Origin: Welwitschia mirabilis | Lineage: Eukaryota; Gnetophyta; Gnetopsida; Welwitschiales | Direction: 5' to 3' | DNA: 64,000 nt | Assembly: GCA_051453625.1 (NCBI GenBank) | Contig: JBOZIK010000001.1 | Span: forward strand, 24,924,849-24,988,848 | Shown here: piece after piece, positions 12,301 through 23,156 of the stretch | Layout of the letters: each line of letters begins with the position of its first letter | How positions within the stretch are numbered: position 1 is the stretch's first letter | The notes under the pieces: generated by a model | Told to the model about the DNA's origin: nothing | What the model saw: only the letters and a program-made list of their open reading frames with translations | Databases searched by the model: none | Made by a program: the position numbers and the translations under genes

Positions 12301-13748
12301 GTGGTGTATTACTTAGTAAGAAGAAGTGGCTAGGTTTAAGAGGAAGTGGAAACACCCAAATTTCATGCTGGTAAAATCATATAGAATCTTATGATATAAA
12401 TGGAGAAGAAAATTCTTATATAGTGATGACAAATACAAATTTACTCTTCTAGGTAGCTTTTTTTTTAATTGGAGGACATTCTAAGACTAATGAAATTAAA
12501 GATTGATCATTCAAAAATGAAAATTTTTTCTTTTCACCAAGGTGAAGATACTAATTTTACCATAGGGATTAATCATCTTTATATTTTCCTTTGATATGGA
12601 TAGAAATTTCTTCTTAACAAAGGATTATTGGTTTGTTATCTTAGAATTTTAGCATACATTTTCTTTATTCTAGTTGCTTTATGATCTTAACATTCATATG
12701 GGTTTACAATTATATGTTCAACTATAAGTTGATTTTATAATATTTGTTAATAATGTTTTCTCTATTTACCATTGTTGAAAATAGAGTTGGATTGCTTTGA
12801 TAAGGATAGCAATAAAAGTGGCTTAGTTTCGTCTCTAGTGGAATTAGATGTTATTATGATAAGATGCATGGAAGTAAATAGAACAAGGATTTTGACATAC
12901 AACTTAGCATAGTAATAGCATTTAGAATACCATTCATGAAGAAGTTTCAACTTCCAACTACAACCATGATAGTGTTTTCATTATTGCTTGTAACTCAAAT
13001 AGTAGATGGAATAATTAAATAGTGTACTTTCCTTACTACACTCTAGTTTTTACTTTCTATGAACTTTTCCTTCTTTTTTTTAACAAAATAAAACTAATCC
13101 AAGTATAATACAGACACTTAATGTTAGGATTTGGCACAACTTAAGAAAGTCATATCTCGAAGCATACATGATGGCAATATAGTCTTTGTCAAACTTAAGA
13201 ACATTGAAAAATTTTAATGCTAAGGAAAAAGTGGTGTTTTATGGCTCTTGGTGGTTCTAATGGATATATAAAATTCTTGATTATCTCCTTGATGATATGT
13301 TACTATGATTCTAATGTATAGTAAAAGTCAAGAAAAGTTTACTTTCTTTAGTCTGATATAATTTCAAACTTCCAAGGAATCCATTTCAAAATTTCTTTGG
13401 TGGTGTATATAAAATTGAAAATTTAATTGATTTCCTTCTTAAACAACTCACTACTTTTATTATCTTATTGTGCAATGAGCATTTTGGTAGATAACAAGAA
13501 TATAAAAAAGGAAAAATTAATATTTCTTCATAAATGTTTCTTGGTATTCTCTCAAATAAAATTCTGAGAAGAAAACATGAAAAATCCTAAAAATAAGTAT
13601 TATAGAATTTTTTAGAGAGATACTTACATTCTTATTTTAACTTCCTTTACAAACCATATTCTCCATTCAAAAAAAATAAAAAAATGATAAAATCATTTTT
13701 CATTTTTTGCTAAAGTTCTCATAGAGGTGTAGTTCTCACTTATACACA
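9321..13748. other. AT-rich degraded sequence, no recognisable gene
   Basis: About 4.4 kb with only short open frames. The best are 93 codons on the plus strand at 9,298-9,579, overlapping the RT remnant, and 62 codons on the minus strand at 12,762-12,950. Neither shows a motif I recognise. No LTR edges, tRNA or rRNA were seen. It is probably old transposon debris. Confidence 0.6.
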
Positions 13749-14744
13749 TGTTGGAAAATCTAGTTTTGATGATTTCACTTGTCAAATATTTTATGTCATT
13801 ATGGAAATATATCATTATAGGAATATTAGACCTTGATAAGTACTAGAGTATGATGTATCTTTAAAGACATAATCTTACAAAAAGGATTAGATGCTAAACT
13901 GCAAATACAATTATTTGAAGATGTTTTGAATGAAGACATCTAGAACAGTAAAGAAGTCTTGAATGTACTAAGCTGAAATAGGTAATAGAGTTAACTTAAT
14001 TTTTAACTAATATCTTACATCTCAGATGATCTATGAACTTATACATTGTAAGTTCATGATCAAAAACATCGAGGGATACTATAGAGCAAAATTCATTAGA
14101 ATCTAGGAAAGTAGACTAAAGATGTCTACAATAGTGAAGATGTCTAAAGTGTAGACATCTACAAAAGTAAAGATATCTTAGAACAAAACTCACATCAATG
14201 AAAAGAAAATATATGCATATGAAACATAGACATTAGCTATCCATTTCATGATGGTTGCAAAATCAAATGGCTACCCTTCAATTTCAAATGGCTAGATCTT
14301 ATTCAATGTTACAAAGGATCCATATCAAGAACCAAGAAAAAACTATTTAGTACTTTACTAAATTAAAAAATATATATATCTTGGAAAGAAAAAGTAAAGG
14401 AAACCTTTCTTGAAGAAACCAAAGATTCAGCATCAAGTATCTAGCATTGTTTCATCTCTTGGATTTGGATCTTTATTGCTATCATCTTTCTCATTCATAC
14501 TCATAACAACAACAAATTCAAGGATTTTAAATATTCATCAAAGTAAATATTCAGGCTTGTTATTATGTTGCATTTTGGTTATTCATTATGAACCATCTTA
14601 TCATTGAATATAGTTGTAGAGTCCATTTCTTGAATATCAAATACTTTGTAAGGCAATCCTTATAGGGGTGTACATTTGCTATTGTGCTTTTAGGAATTTG
14701 TTAAATATAAGGTTATTGACTAGCTAGAAAAGCATTATTCCCTT
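13749..14744 (+). repeat. 5' LTR of copia element, first part
   Basis: Matches 42,687-43,710 closely, starting from ctagttttgatgatt.cacttgt. It stops at ttccctt, exactly where the 3' LTR continues with atggaaaagagag. The second part resumes at 23,982. It contains a cluster of agatgtct/agacatct words, including a perfect 10-bp inverted repeat (14,120-14,129 with 14,151-14,160). Confidence 0.85.
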
Positions 14745-14979
14745 TGTTGCACTACCAATTTGTGATTATTTGATAGGGTTTTTAATGAGTTGTTTTATAG
14801 GACTTTTACACAGGTTTAAGTGTAATTCTGAGGATTTTTGAGATTCAATAGGAAATCTTGGAAATGTGCGATTCTTACCCAGATTTGATGTATAAAAATC
14901 AAATTTTAATGCATAGAGCTTTGGAGAAGGATTACTAACAAAAATACTAGTTTCTCTTCAAGAAAATGATCAAAGAATA

Positions 14980-15125
14980 CTATCCTCCCCTTCGTCGTCC
15001 CCATGATAAGTAGGAGGAGGACTACGGATGTGGACTATTGAATCACTACTGAGTCATCATTCTGAATCATATTTCATAATGTGTTGCTATCTCCATTGTC
15101 GTCTGGATGATAGTTGGGATGACAC
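14980..15125. repeat. Pair of palindromes in gypsy-3 5' LTR
   Basis: 14,980-15,021 has tcctcc pairing with ggagga around cgtcgtccccatgat. 15,082-15,125 contains attgtcgtctggatgatag and ends gggatgac. Spacing is 102 bp. The 3' LTR has the same pair at 22,511 and 22,615. Confidence 0.65.
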
Positions 15126-15235
15126 TGATATGTAACCGACTTTGACAACAACCCTTGACCATTTTGTCCATTTCTGAATCTTAAATGAGTGCGCCTTTCT
15201 ACACCTACCATTTGTCTTTTTCTACTGTGAGTTGT

Positions 15236-15243
15236 TATAAATA
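15236..15243 (+). promoter_or_regulatory. TATA box, gypsy-3 5' LTR
   Basis: TATAAATA. It is conserved in the other two LTR copies at 22,767 and 23,383 and is the likely core promoter for the genomic transcript. Confidence 0.65.
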
Positions 15244-15831
15244 AATCCTCATTTGACTCTACTTCTTATATTCATTGTATCAAAAATTCTTATGATAGGA
15301 GATCGAAGGGCAGAAGATCCATCTTGAGTGTTGCAAAAAGACATGTACTTGGTATAGGACTATGTATCCTCCATTGAGATCCAGCTATTTTGTAACCAAG
15401 ATGATTGTTACTCTTTCTTAATATAAACCTTGTCTTGTTTTACTATTTGCATTGAAGATTTTTTAATGATCTTTATAGTTTATGTTGTCCTTGATTTGGT
15501 AATAATTTCTTAGGTAATATAGATTATTAAGGTAACTTTTATTAAGGCTAAAAATAAGTAGTGTTAGTTTATTTTGCATTCATCTAAATTAGTTGCACTT
15601 TGAATTTGCATTACATTCCTTTATTTCCCTGCATTGTTATTTATTTCTGGCTTCTATTCCATTTTGTAAAGCAATCTAAGTCTCATCTCATAGTCTTTAA
15701 CGTGAATACGACATTTTGGATCTACTTCCACTCATACTAGTGTGATGTATTGTGTAAAATATCTATTTATTTTATGAATGATAAAATATTTTCAAACTTA
15801 AACACTTGCATAAATACACACTATAACATCT

Positions 15832-15849
15832 TGACACCATTGCCTGGGA
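15832..15849 (+). promoter_or_regulatory. Primer-binding site, gypsy-3 (tRNA-Asp type)
   Basis: tgacaccattgcctggga, three bases after the LTR end, matches TGGCGCCGTTGCCGGGGA except for changes mostly of the C-to-T/G-to-A type. That sequence is the primer site of plant Athila/Tat elements, complementary to tRNA-Asp. Confidence 0.75.
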
Positions 15850-16013
15850 AAGCTAATGAGGAGTACAAGGGTTATCATCATTTGGGTGAGTATATCAGAC
15901 CTCTATTTAGTTATTTATCTATGTGACATTGTATTTTACTAGGAACTATATGTTTTCTATGTGAAATATTTTAGTTTTGGTTTTTCAGGTTTAGTTTTCT
16001 GTTAAAATTTATG

Positions 16014-16270
16014 ATCGTCTCCTCTGTCGTTCCCACGACAGACAAGACGATAGTATGCAATTTTTTTTCTTGGTTTTATTTTTGGATTACAATTTTTTCT
16101 AAAATAAATTAGTTTTTATCATCTCCTATGACATCTGGATGACTAGTAGAACGATAGTGCTATTCTCTGAGTTTCTGTTTGCTATTTTTGATTTTGGTTC
16201 TATTTTTGTTTTTCTGGTTTCTCTGTGTATCTTCCCTTCTATCGTCTTCACAACAGACAGGATGACGGTC
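16014..16270. repeat. Three two-tier palindromes in gypsy-3 leader
   Basis: The first is perfect: outer arms ATCGTCT (16,014-16,020) and AGACGAT (16,045-16,051), inner arms GTCGT (16,026-16,030) and ACGAC (16,035-16,039), a four-base tccc loop, and symmetrical 5/5 internal bulges. The second (about 16,118-16,157) and third (about 16,238-16,270) are worn versions. They lie between the primer site and the gag start. Confidence 0.8.
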
Positions 16271-16507
16271 TATTATTTTTTATCTTGTTTTTTATTGTTT
16301 GCTATTTATAGGATGCTGTAATATAATCAATCTTAAGAAGAAATATCAGAGAGAAAGGCTACTGATAGAAAATAACATTAAAGAAGAACTGATGAATATA
16401 GAAATGAATCAGAAAAGGAATATCTAAGTGCACTTAAACCTCTTTCTAAAATTATGTTTTCTAAGTCAGATTTTCTTAATCCTATAGAAGGAGAGAACCA
16501 ATTTACA

Positions 16508-17560
16508 ATGTCGAGTTCCTCCCATAAGTAAAAACAAGTTGTAGAATCTTATACCCCTCATGCAAACCTCACTCTTAGAGAATTGTTATCCAGTAAAAAA
16601 AAAGAGATTTAAACACCTTTTAATCTACCCAGGAGATGATGTTAAGATCAAAAATTTATATGTCTACCTAATTTGTAGTGGAGAAAATGATGAGGACCCC
16701 CTTCAACACATTTTAGACATTGAACAACTCATCCTCACCTTGAGAAATGGGAAGAAAAAAATCACTGATAGCACATATATGGTAATCTTGCCCATGACAT
16801 TAAATGGTAGAGAAAAACTTTAGCTAAAAACTATCCTCCACAAAAGCTTAAAAACATGGGATTAAGTCCATGAAACCTTTGTAAAAAGATTTATGAGTGA
16901 AGAAACTATGAGAAAAAGGAAAAAGAAGGTAACAAAATTTCAATGAAAAGCAAATGACGATTATGCCTATACTTATGAATGTTTATTCATAGCAATCCAT
17001 TCTAATATAGTATATGATTTTTCAAAATAGAACGAATAGACTATTTTATAGTGGATTAATTCCCCACATGAAACAACTTGTAGATTTCTCTTGTGGTGGA
17101 AACCTCATGAACCTTACACTAGATGATGCCTAAACAAAATTAGAAGAGCTTGTAAAGGTTAATCAAACTTGATAAACTCCTAAAGAAAATCCAATTGTAG
17201 GCCAACTCATTAAAGATTTGAAAGAAGTTAAGAAATAAAAAGAGGTGGAATCCAATCTAAAAACTTCCATGAGAGATTTTACAACTACCTTGGAGAAGTA
17301 TGCAAAAATAGTATTGGATGCCAAAACCACAACTGAAAGAAATGTTGTGCCAAATTGTGATTTATGCAACAATAATTATCATGTTATAAAAAACTATCCT
17401 CTTTTGCCAACATACAAAGAAAGAATTCATAAAGACGTTTGTGCTTTTAACCAATCATCTAAAAACTTTAAAAATCAAAATCAAGCACAACCGATGTTAA
17501 ACATTCATTTCCAAAATAGTTCTCAAACTTTTAAAAACTAATTTGAAAACACAAACTACC
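16508..17560 (+). pseudogene. Gag of gypsy-3 (broken)
   Basis: The start ATG at 16,508 reads MSSSSHK, then a stop where Gln is expected. Segments such as PGDDVKIKNLYVYLI (matching PPRDDVKLRNLNAYSI of gypsy-1) and a long scrambled gag domain follow to 17,200. The open stretch 17,245-17,541 contains the knuckle CDLCNNNYHVIKNYPLLP, again C-x2-C-x4-H-x4-Y, followed by the Asn/Gln/Phe-rich tail. A gap follows at 17,561-17,628. Gag would package the element RNA into virus-like particles. Confidence 0.8.
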
Positions 17561-17628
17561 NNNNNNNNNNNNNNNNNNNNNNNNNNNNNNNNNNNNNNNN
17601 NNNNNNNNNNNNNNNNNNNNNNNNNNNN

Positions 17629-18440
17629 ATCATGAGAAGAAACAAATGTCAAATTTGAAAAACAAAATGCCAACATGGAAAACATAGTAAACATCCTTCA
17701 ACAAACATTGCTAGCAAAACAAAGACCTCAATTAAAGAAACTATGAGTATAAACTTATGATTTTGGAAAGTTTTACAAGAAAAACTAGGGTACTCAAAAT
17801 TATGGAAAGACCTAATAAGAAGAAAACAAAAATGAGTTATCCCTAGCAAGGTCTTTACAGCTTGATCACAAATATAGTATTACAAAAATCATCTAAATTT
17901 AAAGATCCAAGAGCAGCTACGTTGAATATTACTGTAGATGAAAACAAAAAGATCAGAAAAGCTTTAATAGACATTAGAACGAGTGTTAACATTATGCCAA
18001 TTCACATTTGCAAGAGGCTTGGGTTAAAGGATAAAATAAAGCCTACTCCGATTATCTTAGAATTAGCAGATACATCAGTTAAGAGACTATTAGGCATTAT
18101 TAAAGATTTGACAATATAAATTAAAGAGTCTTGCTCCCCCATAGATGTGATTATCATATAAGTTAGGCATAATAGAGGATACCCTTTACTTCTAAGAAGA
18201 GCCTTTTGTGCAATAGCCTAGTGCATCATTGATACAAGAGAAGGAACAATGAAATGTTACTTTGGAAATAAAACATTTTCAATTAGAGTATTTGATGTAG
18301 CTGAGAAAGATTTAGATGATGATAAAATGAACATTAAAAGAAATATCAAACCAAATTTATTCCTACAACATCACCCACTTGAAGAAAGAGATATAAAATC
18401 ACATGAGCCTATGATTTATGATAATCAACTTGAGATTTAA
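17629..18440 (+). pseudogene. Gag-protease junction and retropepsin of gypsy-3
   Basis: KLWKDLIRRKQK near 17,800 matches gypsy-1. The open stretch 17,862-18,119 carries the active-site region ALIDIRTSVNIMPIHIC. Asp is kept, but the following Gly-Ala of the DxGAS consensus reads Arg-Thr. 18,249-18,440 continues with FSIRVFDVAEKDL and the QHHPLEERD segment found after the protease in relatives. The polyprotein then stops at TAA (18,438) and the RT part never appears. Confidence 0.78.
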
Positions 18441-18479
18441 GGAACCATTGATACATCCAACTTTAAGAGTTAAATTTGA

Positions 18480-18833
18480 CCTTTAAAGTGTAAGAAAGTC
18501 CATTTTTACAAGAAAGATTATGAGGGAGATTGTCCATTACATAAGCCAATAATTGAAGAGCATAATTTAAATCTAAATGAGAAAAATGTTTTTAATGGAT
18601 TTGGATATAATTTTATTTGTGATTCTCGAAATAAAACTTTTGCATTCCATGAAAATCTTTTACTAGAGTTATTATTTCTCTCCCCTTTGACTTCCAAAAT
18701 TTGTGATTTAATGTGGTATCATAGAGTGCTCTCCATTAATCCTAATTGCACATATATTATGTTTTATCAATTAGTTAATTTTTGGTTTGGACATTATTTC
18801 TCTAAAAATCTTAAGACCAAAACAGATCCTTAA
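18480..18833 (+). other. Unrecognised 117-codon open frame in gypsy-3
   Basis: Open from just after a TGA at 18,477 to a TAA at 18,831. It has no early ATG, so it would be read only by readthrough, shift or splicing. The product starts charged (CKKVHFYKKDYEGDC), contains NVFNGFGYNFICDSR and ends aromatic-rich. It sits where RT should begin, but I see no RT motif in it. Its length without a stop is unusual next to the stop-filled surroundings. It could be a captured fragment, a frame-shifted polyprotein remnant, or chance. Confidence 0.35.
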
Positions 18834-19835
18834 TTTTCCCTTTTTTTCTTTTCAATAAAAGTGTGCTTTAGATTTAGGAATTCAATTAAATGTGCTTTCC
18901 TTATTATTTTCTTTTCAATTTTCTATTTTGATAGTCTCTGATTTCATTTTTTGTTTTCATTTTTTATTTCTATCTGTAATTTCTATCTTCTGTTTTTTGC
19001 AATAATAATCTGTCGTCTTCTTTGTCGTTCCCATGACAAGGTGGACGATAGTCAGTTTTGTTAATTTTTTCAGCTTTTTGATATTTTTCTATGTTTTCTA
19101 ATAATTTTCTTTTTCCCCCTCTGTTGTCCTCTCTATCTTCTGGATGATAATTAGGATGACAATCATAAAATGTTGATTTTTGTTTTCTGTTATTTTGAGA
19201 AAATACATTTTTTTAAACTCTGTTGAGATTTCTGACTTAATTGTTTAAGAATTATAGGAAGTAAATGGAAAAAATTTGGAATTTCACGAGTAAACCATTT
19301 GAAGTTTCTCTTAGCTTTTTCCCTTAAAAAATTATTATGGCATTACTTGATCATTTTTCAAACTTGACTTATGTATTTATCTCCATGACTAGTCTTTTGA
19401 CTTGAGCATATCGATGGTAAGATTGGATTCAACCAATCTTAGGACATTCACATATTCATGAACTTTAATTTAAAGGAAGACGTTTTATTTTTGATATTTT
19501 TCTTAATGGTAAAAAGATCTTAGATTGTTTAAAGTGTTCTTTTCTATTTTAATCTTATGACTTTTACCTTTGTCTTTTGGAGTGTTTGATCATGTGGAAT
19601 GTTTTTTTTTGTTTAAAAAAAGGAAAAAAAAAGAAAAAGAGAGTGAAATAAAGACCATGATTTATTATGTTTGTGATATCTCAAAAACACGGTCACCAGG
19701 GCAAATATTTCCGAGAGGAGCCTTTGGCAGTGTAATATGGTACCTATGGGAACTCCACTACGAGGTCAGTTGATTATGCTTTACAGGTCCTTACTTCTTT
19801 GAATAGGGTTGCACTCCTCTCATCATGGATAATAA
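18745..19835 (+). repeat. 3' block of gypsy-3, copy R1
   Basis: Matches R2 (20,175-21,330) from tttatcaatt.gt.aat.tttggtttg to cactcctctcatcatggataataa. It contains palindromes at 19,011 and 19,122, and the conserved block accagggcaaatattt..gaggagcctttggcagtgtaatatgg near 19,697-19,740. It is interrupted at its right end by a 100-N gap. No coding function is seen. Confidence 0.8.
19011..19165. repeat. Pair of palindromes in R1
   Basis: 19,011-19,052 has gtcgtc, gtcgtt, ccatgac and gtggacgatagtc. 19,122-19,165 has tgttgtcctctc, tatcttctggatgat and aggatgac. Spacing is 111 bp. Confidence 0.65.
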
Positions 19836-19935
19836 NNNNNNNNNNNNNNNNNNNNNNNNNNNNNNNNNNNNNNNNNNNNNNNNNNNNNNNNNNNNNNNNN
19901 NNNNNNNNNNNNNNNNNNNNNNNNNNNNNNNNNNN
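19836..19935. other. Assembly gap (100 N) between R1 and R2
   Basis: A 100-N run, probably of unknown true size, so the R1-R2 period of about 1.43 kb is only as reliable as this gap. Confidence 1.
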
Positions 19936-20174
19936 ATCAAATGTCAGGAAACATTTTAAAGATCCTTTAAAATTATCTTGAGAACTTTCTTGGAGCCCCT
20001 TTTCACATGTCTTTTCCAATGTTTCTCAAGATTCATAAAGCTTTCATAAGAGATTATCTTTCAATGATACTTATCATTTATTCATCTTTTATTTAAATTT
20101 GAAACAATGTTCTGTCTAGGTATTATATTTTTACTCTCAGTTCTTCCAATTGATTTTATTTAAGAAAGATTGCA

Positions 20175-21330
20175 TACCTTTCATATTTTATCAATTGGTG
20201 AATATTTGGTTTGAACTTCATTTTTCTAAAAGAATACAAATATCTTGAGACCATCTCTCTTTTGCTTCCTCTCTTTCTTTTTAATAAAAGTATGAGTTAT
20301 ATTTTAGAATTTCAATAAAGTTTTCTTGCCTTGATCTTTTCTTCTGGCTTTTTTCGATACTTTTGAACTTGATTTTCAGTTTTCTATTTTGATAATCTTT
20401 GTTTTTTGCTTTTAGTTTTTGTTTTTGTTTATAATTTGAATTTTCAATTTTCTATTCTTTAATAATAATTTGTCACCTCCAATGTTTTCTGAATGACAAG
20501 GTGGACAACAATTTTTGTTTTCATTTTTTGTATCCACTTTTTCTATACGTTTTCTATGTTCCATTTCTATTTCTTTTTTGTATTGTCCTCTTGATCATCT
20601 GGATGACAAGAAGGATGGTAGTCAATAAAATAATGATTTTTATTTTTTATTTTTTTGTGAAAATACGTTTTTATGGCTCTGTTAAGATTTCTAACTTGAC
20701 TACTTGAGAATTTTAGGAAGTTAATGGACAAAAATTTGGACTTAATTGAGTACACCATCTGAATTTTCTCTTAGCTTGTTCCTTTAGAAGTTATTATAAC
20801 ATTACTTAATCATTTTACAAACTTATGTATTTATTTTCATGACTAGTCTTTTGACTTGGGCATTTTAGTGGTAAGATTGGATTCACCTAATCTTAGGACA
20901 TTTACAAGTTCATAAAGTTCAGTTTGAAGAAAGATGCTTTATTTTTGATATTTTTTATTATGGTAAAAAGATCTTAGATTGTTTAAACATGTTCTTTTCT
21001 TTCTTAATCTTACAACTTTCACCTTTGTCTTTTGGAGTGTTTGGTCATGTGGAATATTGTTTTGTTTATTTTCAAAAAAAAAAAGAGAGAAAAGAGAGAA
21101 ATAAATATCATGATGTTTTATATTTATGCTATCTCAAAAATATGGTTACCATAATGTCCTACCATAAGTATACCAGGGCAAATATTTTTAAGAGGAGCCT
21201 TTGGCAGTGTAATATGGTAGTTGTGGAAACTCCACTAGGAGGTCAGTTGGTTATGCTTCATGGGTACTTACTTCTCTGATTATGGTTGCACTCCTCTCAT
21301 CATGGATAATAAAGTTGTATTTAAACTTTG
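20175..21330 (+). repeat. 3' block of gypsy-3, copy R2
   Basis: Second copy of the block at 18,745-19,835, with palindromes at 20,470 and 20,582 and the same accagggcaaatattt and gcctttggcagtgtaatatgg words near 21,172-21,216. The single counterparts in gypsy-1 (about 60-175) and gypsy-2 (about 31,850-32,000) suggest duplication within gypsy-3. Confidence 0.8.
20470..20623. repeat. Pair of palindromes in R2
   Basis: 20,470-20,509 has ttgtcacctcc and gaatgacaaggtggacaa. 20,582-20,623 has attgtcctcttgatcatc and ggatgacaagaaggat. Spacing is 112 bp, nearly the same as in R1. Confidence 0.7.
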
Positions 21331-22263
21331 AGGCTATGGGATCAGTGGTGTTCCTGGTGTTATCAGAGGCATTGCTTAGACTCTTAATCTTTCCAGATGA
21401 TCATTTCATTTCTTAAGATTTGGGTGTTTATTTTGAGACGATGGTAGAAGAGTCTATTTTTGAGTAATTCTTTGGTCTGATCATTCATTGTTTAAAACAT
21501 TTTACTCTAGCATCGTCATAATCACTGCCTTATTGAATGGATTTTTTTATACATTAAGTCATGCATCTTCCACATCAAGTGATGTTATGATTTATTTAAT
21601 GGAATTTGATAGGTTAAAATATCAAATTGGTGAGCTATCTTTTGTTTATGTTATCTTATACCCATTCTTCTTATTTTATTTTGTAGTTTGGTTAGTTATT
21701 TTAAAGTCATTACCATATTTTCTTAGCATGTTTTCTTGTTCAAGTTTTTTATAAAAGATAATTTATTGCTTAGATAAGTGTTTTCTTCAGATTTTTGGTG
21801 TTGTAAGTGCTACTCATGTTCTTTTTGTGATGAAGCATTTTTATTATCCACTCTATATTTTATTTGTTAAAATATTTCATAGATCTATATTTTTCAAATC
21901 TGACATTACTCAGCTTTGCACTTTATTTAGAAAATTGTTCTCTTTTATGTGCCTTCTTATTCCTGTCTACTTTCTTTGCTTTATTTTTTCCAATATGGGA
22001 TGTATTATTTTTTCACTTGGGAGGATGGTGGGAGGGGGAAGGTAGAGACCTATTTTTCATGGCTCATTTTCAAAAACTTTTAACTTAATTTAGATCTTTC
22101 ATGAGATAAAATTTTCAAAATTGACATACACATTATGCATTACTTATTACTTATCCCTATGATGTGTTTTATGAGCTTGTTTTATAACTCCAGATTTATT
22201 TTTGAAAAATAATTAACTCACAATTATGATTTTTTTCACTTGGTTTTTGTCAGGAGCTGATAA
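21331..22263 (+). other. Gypsy-3 region before polypurine tract, no gene seen
   Basis: Contains overlapping hydrophobic open frames of 70-90 codons (21,488-21,754, 21,827-22,045, 21,864-22,088). They look like products of T-rich sequence rather than genes. No motif is recognised. Confidence 0.5.
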
Positions 22264-22264
22264 A

Positions 22265-22281
22265 GGCTAAGTGAGGGGCTA
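22265..22281 (+). promoter_or_regulatory. Polypurine tract, gypsy-3
   Basis: ggctaagtgaggggcta lies immediately before the LTR start TGTTATGCT at 22,282. Gypsy-2 has ggctaactgaggcacta at the same place on the minus strand (28,367-28,383). It primes plus-strand DNA synthesis. Confidence 0.65.
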
Positions 22282-23056
22282 TGTTATGCTACTAACTTGT
22301 GGTTATTTGATAGGTTTTATGAGTAGTTTTGCAGGAATTTTACATAGGTTTAAGTGCAATTTTAAGGATTTTGGAGATTTAATAGAAAATCTAAAAAATG
22401 TATGACTCTTACCCAGATTTGATGTATAAAAGGCACATTTTAATACAAAGAGCTTTAAAGAAGGATTATGACAAAATGCTAGTTTCTCTTTAAGAAAATG
22501 ATAAAAGAAGACCATCATTTCATCTGTCATCCACATGATAGGTAGGACAACAACTGCTAATGTGGACTACTAAATTACTACTAAGTCATCATTTTGAGTC
22601 ATCTTTTGTAATGTGTTGTCGTTCCCATTATCATCCGGATGATAGTCAGGATGACACTGACATGTAACCAACTCTGACAGTGACCCTAACCATTTCATCC
22701 ATTTCTAAATTGTAAATATGTGTGTCTTTCCACATCTATAGTTTGCCTTTTTTAGCTGTGAGTTGTTATAAATAAACCCCCATTCAATTCTTCTTCTCAT
22801 CTACATTACACCGGAAATTCTCATGACAAAAGATTGAAGGGAAAGAGATCCATCTTGAGTGTTGCAGAAAGATGTGCACTTGGTGGAGGGCTGTGTATCC
22901 TCCATTGAGACCTCACTATTTTGTAACTAAGATGCTTGTTACTCTTTCTTAATATAAACCTTATTTTGTTTTCATATTGGCATTGTAGATTTTTTGATAA
23001 CTCTTATAGTCTATGTTGCCCTTGATCTGATGACAATTTCTTAGGTGATATAGATT
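22282..23056 (+). repeat. 3' LTR of gypsy-3 (L2), cut by gap
   Basis: Homologous to the 5' LTR from its first base. A TATA box lies at 22,767. It runs into N at 23,057 before its end. Confidence 0.85.
22511..22658. repeat. Pair of palindromes in L2, one with perfect 16-nt core
   Basis: 22,511-22,554 has accatcat, ctgtcatccacatgata and ggtaggacaac. 22,615-22,658 has gttgtcgtt at its left, a perfect 16-nt palindrome TATCATCCGGATGATA at 22,629-22,644, and aggatgacac at its right. Spacing is 104 bp. Confidence 0.8.
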
Positions 23057-23156
23057 NNNNNNNNNNNNNNNNNNNNNNNNNNNNNNNNNNNNNNNNNNNN
23101 NNNNNNNNNNNNNNNNNNNNNNNNNNNNNNNNNNNNNNNNNNNNNNNNNNNNNNNN
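23057..23156. other. Assembly gap (100 N) between L2 and L3
   Basis: The flanks are both LTR sequence but from different points of the LTR, so more than an LTR tail may be missing. Confidence 1.

Larger units (their letters stand above)
14745..15828 (+). repeat. 5' LTR of gypsy-3 (about 1.08 kb)
   Basis: Begins TGTTGC and ends tataaca just before the primer site. It is homologous to 22,282-23,056 and 23,157-23,981 (for example ttacccagatttgatgtat, tccatcttgagtgttgca, gtgaatacgacatt). It holds a palindrome pair at 14,980 and 15,082 and a TATA box at 15,236. Confidence 0.85.

Noticed and set aside
14410-14607. Open frame in the copia 5' LTR, with a similar one at 43,307-43,492 (QVSS.VSSL.FGS.LLSSFSFI)
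   Set aside because: Conserved only because both are LTR copies. It starts inside the LTR near the expected transcript start and ends without a domain. LTR leader sequence is the simpler explanation.
14980-16270. Evenly spaced short palindromes considered as a CRISPR-like array
   Set aside because: Plant nuclear retrotransposon context, units differ in sequence, spacers are about 65 bp and non-unique, and units are spread over LTR, leader and 3' block of three elements.
21488-22088. Hydrophobic open frames suggesting a membrane protein in gypsy-3
   Set aside because: T-rich DNA gives Phe/Leu/Ile-rich translations in several overlapping frames. No frame is favoured and there is no match in gypsy-1 or -2.
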